64,000 bases of DNA from Trichomonas vaginalis G3 (lineage: Eukaryota > Parabasalia > Trichomonadida > Trichomonadidae), in assembly GCF_026262505.1 (NCBI RefSeq), contig NC_067203.1:25339411-25403410 (forward strand). Reading direction: 5' to 3'. Below the pieces are notes generated by a model. The model was not told the DNA's origin. It searched no databases and saw only the letters and a list, made by a program, of their open reading frames with translations. Positions 1 through 9,100 of this stretch are shown here, piece after piece (positions within the stretch are counted from its first letter, which is position 1; every line of letters starts with the position of its first letter). The position numbers and the translations under genes are program-made.

Positions 1-167
1 GATAATTTCGGCATAAACATGCAAATGGTTGTAAGAAAAATATGTTATTTAATGCGAACTACGATTATTTTCGATAAATCAATTCTTTCGTGTTAACAAT
101 TAATTTATCTAGTTTCTAGCTAGAATCAATAATTAGCTAATCTGAAAAAATTTGACAAAAGTTTTTT

Positions 168-662
168 ATGGGTCAAACTGAGAGCCAAGACCAAAATAGA
201 ATGGATGGCCCAACATCATCAAGTCCAAATCTTACAGAAAATCAGTCAATTGCTCTTCAAAATTCAGATGAATTCGTTCACAAAATTATTAATGATAATC
301 AGTTTTGGCAAAATAGAGGAAAAGACATAATTTGCGATTTCCAATCCAAAATGATAATTGATCCCCCTATTAGGAAGTTGATTGAACAGCTACGTGCGGA
401 TATTAACTCAAAAGATTTAGATAAAATAGCACGTGAAAATGAAAATTCAGCGAGAAAATATAGTTCCATAATTGAAAACATCAAAACATATAAACCATAC
501 TCGATCCTTTTTGAAATTGATGCCCAACTCGAACAATTACGAGCAGAAAACGATAAAGAATATCAAGAAGTAGAGAAACTTAAAGATGAAAACAAAAGAT
601 TGCATGACGAATATGAAAAACTTGTTAAACAATGTACTTCAGATTTCGATATATTCATTTAG
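168..662 (+). CDS. Coiled-coil hypothetical protein
   Basis: An open frame of 164 codons with a polar, Ser/Asn-rich N-terminus (residues 1-35) and a Glu/Lys-rich C-terminal half. Residues about 115-155 show heptad-like spacing of Leu and Ile that reads as a coiled coil. There is no signal peptide or membrane segment. The upstream 167 bases and the downstream 342 bases are AT-rich and hold no other gene that I can see. I recognise no family. Codon use resembles the host genes next to it, and the frame is long for such AT-rich DNA, so I think it is a real host gene for a small cytosolic structural or adaptor-like protein, but function is unknown. Confidence 0.55.
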   Translation: MGQTESQDQNRMDGPTSSSPNLTENQSIALQNSDEFVHKIINDNQFWQNRGKDIICDFQSKMIIDPPIRKLIEQLRADINSKDLDKIARENENSARKYSSIIENIKTYKPYSILFEIDAQLEQLRAENDKEYQEVEKLKDENKRLHDEYEKLVKQCTSDFDIFI

Positions 663-984
663 AAACAAACATGTGTTATCTTCAATGTTTTAATCTGTTT
701 ACTGTTACTTCTCTATATTTGCTATTATTTTGATATTTTATAATTTTCTATTCTTTTTTCATTGTTGTTATGTTTTTTATTCTACTTTATAAATAAATAT
801 TTCGTTATTTTATTCTTAATCGTTCATAAATTTAAGATATTCTTATATTGCGTTTGGGGGCTTAATATCAATTAAGAATTCGGTTATAGGGATGACTGTG
901 GATCCGACCAAATATACGAGGAGTGTTTAAACATAGAATGTTCATTGAATTTCTCAATTTTAGATTTCTAAAATTATAAAATTG

Positions 985-989
985 TCACT
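985..989 (+). promoter_or_regulatory. Initiator-like TCACT upstream of the M18 gene
   Basis: TCACT fits the trichomonad initiator TCA(+1)Y(T/A). The predicted start at A987 gives an 18-base leader to the ATG at 1005, a usual spacing in trichomonads. The family rule is known; the use of this copy is inferred. Confidence 0.5.
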
Positions 990-1004
990 TTTTCCAATTA
1001 AAAA

Positions 1005-2270
1005 ATGTCAACTAATGATATAGATCAACTTGCGGGAAAATTTATGGATTTCATTGACAAATGTCCTTCTCCATATCATGTATGCCAATATATGAAAGAA
1101 AAACTTTTAGAAGCTGGATTTATTGAAATTGATGAACGAAAAATTTGGCCGGAAGGAATCAAAAAAGGATTCGTAATTAGAGATTTTAGATCTATTATTG
1201 CTTTTAATGTTAATAGTTTAGAAAAAGCAGTTCTTGCTTCTGCTCACAATGATTTTCACTCTATCAAAATAATTCAGCGTCACGAGAGCCAACAAGTTAG
1301 TGAATACGTTTCTCCAGTTCAAAATTACGGAAATCCACTTTGGGATTCTTATGCTGACAGATCTTTGAGAATTGGCGGAATTGTTTCATATATCAACGAC
1401 AATAAAAAACTAGACTTCAAACTTATCGATTCTGAAAAGGCAGTTGCTTCTTTTCCAAATCTTGCAATTCATCTTCGCGGAAAAGGCTACGGATACAGAT
1501 TTTCACCAGGTGATAACTACGTTTCATTTGGTCATGCATCAATCAATGACGTAATTGCTAATGTTGCAAAATTAGACTCAAATAAAATTAAAGATCACGA
1601 TTTATTCCTTGTTGACAGCCAACCATCACGAAGAATTGCAGACCTGATTACGGGTGGAAGAATTGATAACTTTGCTTCTTGTTTTGCCGTTTTAGAATCA
1701 TTTTTAAATTCATCAACAGAAAATCCAAATTCTGCGACTCAAATCATGTCAATATTTGATCGTTCACTCATTGATGGAGATACTGCTGCTGGAACTAACA
1801 GTACTTTCCTTGAAGATGTTTTAGATTATATTTTCGATGAAAAACTTGACGAAGTTCGCGACAGTATATTCCATGTATCATGCGATCATGCGGAAGCTAA
1901 TCATCCATCATTCCCAGACTTCTACAACCCAGACCAAAAGATTTTAATGTCAAAAGGTCTCGCAATTAAGAAATCCCTTCGAGCTGACTTAGCCACAGAC
2001 AATATTACGCAATTTATAATAACACAGGTAGCAAAAGATGCAAATGCTCCCACTCAAATTTATATGTGCAGAAATATGCAGATAATGTCTCCTTCTGCTG
2101 GAACAAATATTACAGCAAACAGTGGACTGAGGACAGCTGATGTCGGAATCCCTATTCTTTCAATAGGTTCTGCTAGACAAACTGCATCTGCAACAGATCT
2201 TTATAATTACACTCAAATTCTTACAAAACTTTTCTCAAATTACGGAGAGTATTATAGATTATTACCTTAA
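1005..2270 (+). CDS. M18 aspartyl aminopeptidase-like protein, probably inactive
   Basis: The 421-residue product aligns along its whole length with M18 aspartyl aminopeptidases: the PSPYHV start near residue 22, the AHND block near 80 (family AHTD), YGNPLWDSYADRSL, FPNLAIHL, DSQPSRR, GGRIDNFASCF near 220, CDHAEANHP and GLRTADVGIP near 380. M18 enzymes are dinuclear zinc peptidases that remove N-terminal Asp or Glu. Here the first His-Asp pair and the Asp residues of RIDN and CDHA are kept, but the catalytic and metal-binding Glu-Glu pair reads Ser-Leu (FDRSLIDGD) and the His of the family MHS motif is Gly (SIGSARQ). I infer a non-catalytic paralogue, perhaps a binding or assembly partner. 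The frame is intact over the full family length, so this is a maintained gene rather than a relic. The stop codon overlaps TAAA, the trichomonad polyadenylation signal. Confidence 0.85.
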   Translation: MSTNDIDQLAGKFMDFIDKCPSPYHVCQYMKEKLLEAGFIEIDERKIWPEGIKKGFVIRDFRSIIAFNVNSLEKAVLASAHNDFHSIKIIQRHESQQVSEYVSPVQNYGNPLWDSYADRSLRIGGIVSYINDNKKLDFKLIDSEKAVASFPNLAIHLRGKGYGYRFSPGDNYVSFGHASINDVIANVAKLDSNKIKDHDLFLVDSQPSRRIADLITGGRIDNFASCFAVLESFLNSSTENPNSATQIMSIFDRSLIDGDTAAGTNSTFLEDVLDYIFDEKLDEVRDSIFHVSCDHAEANHPSFPDFYNPDQKILMSKGLAIKKSLRADLATDNITQFIITQVAKDANAPTQIYMCRNMQIMSPSAGTNITANSGLRTADVGIPILSIGSARQTASATDLYNYTQILTKLFSNYGEYYRLLP

Positions 2271-2366
2271 AACTATAATTTTTTGGCAAACCCAAATTTT
2301 AGCTAAAAGTGACAGGGAAAAAAACGTTTAGTATTAAAAAAAAGACCGATGAGAGCTTCGTTCGAA

Positions 2367-2436
2367 ATATAGAGGGAACTGAGAATGCGCAACCATTCTC
2401 AGGGAATATTGGATGCTATTCCCGTTCCCTCTGTAT
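2367..2436. other. 70-nt perfect three-way-junction palindrome
   Basis: The outer stem pairs 2367-2379 with 2424-2436 (13 bp with one G-T wobble; core GAGGGAAC/GTTCCCTC). Inside it, arm 1 pairs 2380-2387 (TGAGAATG) with 2394-2401 (CATTCTCA) around a 6-base loop, and arm 2 pairs 2402-2408 (GGGAATA) with 2417-2423 (TATTCCC) around an 8-base loop. The three stems abut with no unpaired base at the junction. This is seen directly. It could be a structured RNA, a cruciform-forming site or a tiny non-autonomous mobile palindrome; I see no target duplication. Confidence 0.75.
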
Positions 2437-2473
2437 GGAAAATTGAGGTTTTCAAAGGGAGTTAAAATAATAT

Positions 2474-2703
2474 CAAATTTATACTAATTTACTTCAAAAT
2501 ACAAAAGTATTTGACAGCTAAAATTAGTTACTTTAGCAAGCCTATCAATACCCTTTTACGATTATTGTTACTTTTTCGAAAAAAAAGTAAAAACAAATTT
2601 ATACTAATTTACTTCAAAATACAAAAGTATTTGACAGCTAAAATTAGTTACTTTAGCAAGCCTATCAATACCCTTTTACGATTATTGCTACTTTTTCGAA
2701 ATA
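2474..2703. repeat. Tandem duplication, period 120 bp
   Basis: Bases 2474-2583 are repeated at 2594-2703 with about one internal mismatch (a T/C change near 2568 and 2688). The near identity suggests a recent local duplication. It contains no gene that I believe. Confidence 0.9.
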
Positions 2704-2809
2704 AAATAAATTTATTATCAAAAACCTTTTTTTTCTTAGTAAAAATAAACGAAATTTTTTACCTTATGAACTTTTGATGGAAATATGCAAATTTAAAATA
2801 ATAAAGAAA

Positions 2810-2934
2810 GCCGCGAGCGAAGCGATCGGCTTAGTTCGAAGATTTTGATTCAAATCTTTGCTGATCTGTAATTCGCGGAAGCCGCGAGCGAATCGAGCGG
2901 CTTAGGTCTAAGATTTTGATTCAAATCTTTGCTT
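2810..2934. repeat. Two copies of a double-hairpin unit
   Basis: The two copies start at 2810 and 2881. Each has a GC hairpin (GCCGC or GCCG pairing with CGGC or GCGGC around a GAGCGAAGCGA-type loop) followed by an AT hairpin AAGATTT-TGATTC-AAATCTT (2839-2858 and 2910-2929). The arrangement is conserved although the bases between drift, suggesting a dispersed palindromic repeat or an RNA processing or termination structure. Confidence 0.7.
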
Positions 2935-3002
2935 ATATTCCTTAAATTCTTTATGAAACTCGCAACAGTTCCATAAAAAATTTTAAATTCTAAACTGTCG
3001 AA

Positions 3003-3018
3003 ATTACCGATCGGTAAT
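3003..3018. promoter_or_regulatory. 16-bp perfect palindrome ATTACCGATCGGTAAT
   Basis: A perfect 16-base inverted repeat about 155 bases before the likely BEACH transcription start. A dimeric regulator site is possible, but this is inference only. Confidence 0.3.
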
Positions 3019-3172
3019 CACACCCTTCACGGGCGTGTCACTTTTTACAAGTGTGTCACTTTTAGCTAAAATTACCCCTACTCGTATCCATATACAGTCA
3101 CTATCATTGTGCATAAGGTTTGTCTTTCAATCTTTAAAATTTGTTATTCACAAAATTAAAAATTTGATTTTG

Positions 3173-3177
3173 TCACT
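3173..3177 (+). promoter_or_regulatory. Initiator-like TCACT upstream of the BEACH gene
   Basis: TCACT with predicted start at A3175, 17 bases before the ATG at 3192. The same GTCACTTTTT string precedes the M18 gene. A second match, TCACA, at 3188-3192 overlaps the ATG and would instead favour the in-frame Met at 3243. Confidence 0.5.
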
Positions 3178-3191
3178 TTTTTGGCATTCAC

Positions 3192-6100
3192 ATGAGTTTT
3201 TCCCCAGTATTTTTTCGACAAGTTAAGATTATAAACAGTGATATGGTCTCTTTGAACTGTATTACTATTTTCACAGTTAATGACAAAGAAAATTCGCTCT
3301 TAACTTATGACATGGGAATCATATCCAACATAATTCAAGCGCGATCAGAGTTTTCAGATATGGAACTCTTCTCCATTTTCTACTCATTTGCAGATTTAAT
3401 GAACACAGAAGTTCCAAAAACCAATGTCATTTTAGCTGTCAGAAAATTATTTGCTTTAGGATACTTTATTACACAAATACCACATACAGAAAGGCAAAGT
3501 TACTACAGAGAAATGAGAGATCTTGTTGATATCGTCATCAATGAAAGAATGCAATTTCCTGCATTACAAACAGTTTTCTCTTGCTCTGTTGGTTTCTGCT
3601 TGACACAGATTATCCCTCACATTAGGATTTGTGATTCATCAAGCCCAGAAACTCGTGATATTTTCGATCTTTCAATTATGGCAATGAAATATTATAAGAT
3701 TTTAATGACAATCAATGACGGATCACTTCCGATTTTCCAAACATATATCTTGTATCTACTCCTGACATTTACAGATCCTTCCCAATTCGATAAAGAACAT
3801 ATTGAGTTACTTGGCGACATAATCAACGTCGCATCAAAAGCAATTGTCATACCGGAGAATATCAACTTCAACTACGTCGCATTAATCGACAAGCTGATTT
3901 GGATGCTGAAAACTGAAATCGAATTATTAATGCCAGAAACAAAAGTTTTGATTTTAGTTTTCTTGACAAAAATATGCGCGAGATTTTCAGTAGGAATCGA
4001 TTTTATGATCGATAATCAGAATATTGAAAATGTCGCTTTGTTTATTATTGGATATCTCAAAACTCTTCAGTTTGGCGGAAAGACTACACCCGAGAGAAAG
4101 GATCCTGTAGCAACAGGATCGAGTGTTCCGTCAAGATCAATCATACTTTCTACTTTTGATCAAGAAATTTCAATTGATGATCAAGAATTGAACAAGAAAT
4201 ATCCGAAATATACAAATCCACCACGTTACCCTGACTCATTAATGCGATATCCAACAGTAAATGTACTACTTACCGCTCTTACCCAATTTTCAAAATTTAA
4301 TATCGAATACATTTCATCATTTATACAGAAAATGCTTGATTTGACATCAGAGAACAGAACTTACGAGATATTAATGTTCCTTGCTGCATTTGTTCGTTCA
4401 ATAATTTTAGCAAATATTCAAGGTTACAAATTACAGCTAGAAAAGGTCAAAATCATCGAGAAACTCTACAATGAAACATCCTCCATCTACATTGATGATG
4501 AAATTATATTGTTTGTCGTTGAAATTGACATATTTATGATGAAATCTCTTCCGAAACACCATAATTGCTTCTCAATTGCACTTTCCTTACTTGAGAAATG
4601 TCTAACAAGACTCCAGAACTCACAATTCCTCATTGATTGCCTTGCTTTCATCGCTGTTACATGTCCTTCCAAATTAAAGACAGTTTTGCAAGACAACAAG
4701 TACGATTTACGTATTGCAAATCTCATGTTCTTCCTACAGAACAAACATGTCGAACAAATCAATGCAAATGCTTCTCAAGAAATACTAGAAAATATCAAAA
4801 AGTGTCGTTTGTCACTTTTTACAATTAATGAAGTTTTTCTTAATGATAATGTTTTATGTTCATTCTTCTTTGAGTCAGAGCCATTTGTTGAATCCATTAT
4901 ACAGCATTTCTATGAAGAGAAAACTTCCAAATTCGCATTGAAACTGATAAAGAAAGGTTTGTCAAATTTGGAGAGAAATTCAAAAATTATTACAACAATA
5001 AGTTCTTTCTTCTGTCAAACAATTAAAAACGCGATAGAAGACACGAAGTACAGGGAATACGCGAGATCAATCATTGATGCAACTAATGATGCAACAGCTG
5101 CAGCTGTTTTGACTCAAAAATTTGTTCAGTTGTTCATTAATTTCGTAATAAATACTAAAGAAGAAAAAGATCTTTTCGCAATTTTGAAACTAGCTCAAAA
5201 CTGTGCGAAATTACACGGAAAGTTCAAAGAATTCTTCACATCATATGAACTGATACAAATGATACAACCTGCAGTAGAAGAAATAGCAAACAAAGGTGGA
5301 AAATTTAAACTAATCGAAAAAATTTGGTTCATCATTTTCGATGCAGAAATTTTGCCACCTTTCCTCAAAAATCAACAAATAGAAGATAAAAGTGACAACA
5401 TTACAAAAAGTGACACTACTTCAAAAAGTGACAATTCGCCTGTAAAAAGTGACATTGTTCTAAAAAGTGACAACCAAGAATATGTTATTCATAATGCAGA
5501 GCCATTGTGTTTGATTTTTGATTTGTTGAGGAAAAGTGATAAAGAAGAATGTGTTGAATTCCTTAAGTTCATGAGAAAAACATGCGAAGAATCAACAAGT
5601 AGTGGTTTACAAACGAATAACTCATCATTTACAACTGTTTTGGTCAACTTCTTGTGCGAATACAGAAATTCAGAGGAAATCGATGAATTGTTTACAGAAG
5701 CATCGAATCTTTTCACTTTCTTGGCACAATATTCCATCAAATCTGTTGATTTAATGATGATCTTCCAAAATATGACTGCACTTCCTAACGGCAAAAAACC
5801 GATTTTGACAAACGACTTTTTGAATTCATTGTTGATTATTTTCCAGTCACCATTTGAATCACCATCATCTTTCTTCCACATACAAGACAAAGGATCATGT
5901 ATTACCATTCCGAATATAACAATTTCCCAACCGATAACATCATTTTTGTTTATGATTGACATCGCACTTTTGGGATATACAACAAAAGGGAAATTGTTGT
6001 TTATGGAATGCCAATCATCGGAAAGCATCTTTTCTGTTAATTTCCATAACAATTTATTGAAATGTGCTTATAGAGATAATACAAAAGCAGATTTCTTTGA

Positions 6101-9100
6101 TTTCGATATTGGAATAATTCCAAACATGTGGTCAAATTTAATTATTTGCTACAACCAAAGCATTTTCAGTGTGTTCATGAATGGAAAAATGATTGGACAA
6201 CATGAACTGAAGATCAAACCATTCACAGAGAAATTCAATTCTATTCCTCTTTGTATTAATATCCCTGCAAATATCGGTTTATGTCTTTTGAGTCAAAATC
6301 TAAATTATGATCAAGATTTTGTCAGAAAATTAGGACATTTACCACGCCAAAACAACACTTCATTCGATCCTTGCGAGAAAGGAGATTTCCCAAGCGAGTT
6401 CGAGATGTTGTTCAACAAAGAATTCTCTGAGAGTTTGTTGTTCATCATGAGCGCAAGTATCTGTAGTAATGAAAAAATTGGAAATCTGAGTCATTTAAAG
6501 GAGAAATCGTACATTTCTATGAGAAATGGCTCAACATTCGGATTTTATCCAACATCATCAATGGTTATATCAGCTATTGGTGGTTCCGGCGTCTTGATTC
6601 CTTTCTTCAGCCAATTGGATATGTCAAGTGCAAAATCCGAAGATTTTGACACTTCATTTTTGCCAGTTTTAATCAAACTTTTGATAGCTTTCTTGAGAGA
6701 AAATCCAGAAAATCAAAAGTCATTCTCCAATTTAAAGGGATTCAAGATGATTGGCAACTTGATTTTCCGTGCATCATCAAGACAATTGACATTACAAGTT
6801 GTTGAATTGTTTAAGATGTTGTTTTTCGAATTAACTGTTGAAGATTTGATTTTGTCAATGATTTTGAACATTTTCTTGGATGTAAGAATGTGGATTTACG
6901 CTGATATCAAAGTCCATGTCTACATTTACCAAGTTCTTAATGAAATCTATGACAAAGCATCACCAAATATCAGAGAACTCCTTTTGAAAGAAGCAAATCT
7001 TCCAAACAAAATCTTGTTCATGATCAAAACTTGTTATTGGTGCAAACCAACGCCAAAACTTTCTTTATTTGCAAGTCCTAAGATCTTAAAGAACTCCAAA
7101 GAAGGCGAAATACATCGTCCTAATGATTTGGAAGTCGTAAGAGTTGAACTATGGAAATTATTGCAGAAAATGTTCGCTGACAATTTCACAGAATTCAATT
7201 CTTTGGCATTGATTTATTTCGCAACAGATGTCGATGATATCATGTTGACTTACGAGACATTGAGATTCATGGTTTCAATGATACAATCCCAGGATCAAAG
7301 ATTAGTTGATGCCATTGCAAGCCACATTAATTTCGAGGCTTTCTTCCCATTGCTTCTCTCCGAAAAAGAAGAATTACATATCCTTTGTATCCATATTTTT
7401 GTAAAGTTCTCAAAATTGGCGCCAAAATATTCAGAACTATTCCTTTCTCCTTATACATTTGGCGAATGGGTTGACAGTATTTTGGCAGTGATGAACACCA
7501 ACCAAAACTCTGTCAATTTGGCTGACAACATTTTCGGATATGTTTTCAATTTATTTGACAAAGAACAAGAAGGAAAACTCAAATTGAAATTGATTGAAAT
7601 TCCAAACAGCGATGAAAATGATTTGGAAATTGATGATGTTACGTTCTTGGCTATTGGTATCATGGCAATAACTCCTTTCGATGATGAATTGGCTTACGTT
7701 TATTTATCAAGACTCAACAAAGGTCTCAAACAGAAACAACAACAATTATTGAAATGTCCTTCTTTGGTCACTTCACTTTTGTTCTTTTTGATTGCACATT
7801 GTCCAAATGAATCCATTAAATTCGACAAATCATGTCAAGTAGTATTAAACATTTTGGCAGGAATCTATTGCAGTTCCGACAAAAATGTTTTAGATGAAAT
7901 GATTGTTTTGTTGGATTTATTGACAGAAAGGACACAAAAAGAATACACTTACATATCAAGAGCTGTTTTAACAGAGACAATACGTTGCTCTTTGAATGGC
8001 GAATATTCATTTGCTTCTGAGAAATTGTTGATTGATGTTTTGAACACAACTTTTGTTTATTTGTTCTCTATTTCGAATTCATCTAAATACGCAATTGTTC
8101 CTTATCCAGAAGAAGTAGTAAATGAAGATGAAAAGCCATTGACATTCCAAGAATTAACACAATTAAAGATGTCGAATGACACAATAACATTGAATTATTC
8201 ATTTGGGACTCGTTCTCTAAAAAAACAAATTTGGAAAGATGCTGATTTGGCTGATACTTTCTTGAGTTGTATAGAAGGAATGCCTGAAAACATCTCAATG
8301 AACCAAATTGTTTTTGCTAACGCCAAATCCCTATTCTTCCTTTACGGTTTCGTTCTTGCAAATGGTTTGATGCACGCGCCTCATTTCCCGATGTTTTCAA
8401 ACCACATCAGATTTTTGACAAATAAAATCCCAACTGATGGCGGTTTGTCGTCTCCTCAGAAACAAGCCTTCATTTGCTATATAGCAGGTTTGAGCCATAT
8501 ATACATGAGGACAGATAGAAACCACGTCAGCCACATTTACATGACAGAAGATGCAGAAGCATTTGGAATCACGTTTAAAGCTGTTTTCAACATGAAACGG
8601 AGAATTCAATGGGGATCATCAATTGACTCATTTGAAGGATGTTTCAAGTCAAGAGGACATCATTTCGCACACCAAGCTTTAGAGGAATTCTCTAAATACG
8701 AAAGCGAAATGCCTTTGTTAATCAAAGAATACGAAAAGAATCTTTCAAAGACGATACAAACAGTTACAGGAAACTTTGAAAGTATTTCGACCAATTTCGA
8801 AAGATTGAATGAAATCGCGAACTCCCAAAATACTAAAAACAAGAAATTGCAAGTAACAATGCAGATGATGCAGTTCTCTTCAACAATGAGAAACGAAATG
8901 AATATTGGCGCTAAACTCTACAAACAAATGATCAGAACATTGAGTTCAGAAAACGGACCATGGAATTCTCCTGATTCAAATCAAACAACACATTACAAGT
9001 TGGATGATACTTTCCAGAGGAATTTCAGACGTGGAAAGATGATTGAAAACACATTGTATTCTGATCACAAACACGCATCTATTCTCAGAGATACAGGAAA

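Larger units (their letters stand above)
2271..3172. other. Gene-free spacer rich in palindromes and small repeats
   Basis: About 900 bases between the M18 and BEACH genes. It holds a three-way-junction palindrome, a 120-base tandem duplication, a pair of hairpin units and a 16-base palindrome, each listed separately. An open frame across the tandem duplication is a product of the repeat and not a gene. Confidence 0.7.

Noticed and set aside
2511-2777. Open frame of 88 codons
   Set aside because: It is an accident of the 120-base tandem duplication: the same peptide appears twice and the composition is that of spacer DNA.
2838-2860. tRNA T-arm-like hairpin with GATTCAAATC
   Set aside because: No acceptor, D or anticodon arm fits around it; it is part of a repeated hairpin pair.
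5489-6052. Long antisense open frame within the BEACH gene
   Set aside because: A shadow of the sense frame; no independent domain or leader.
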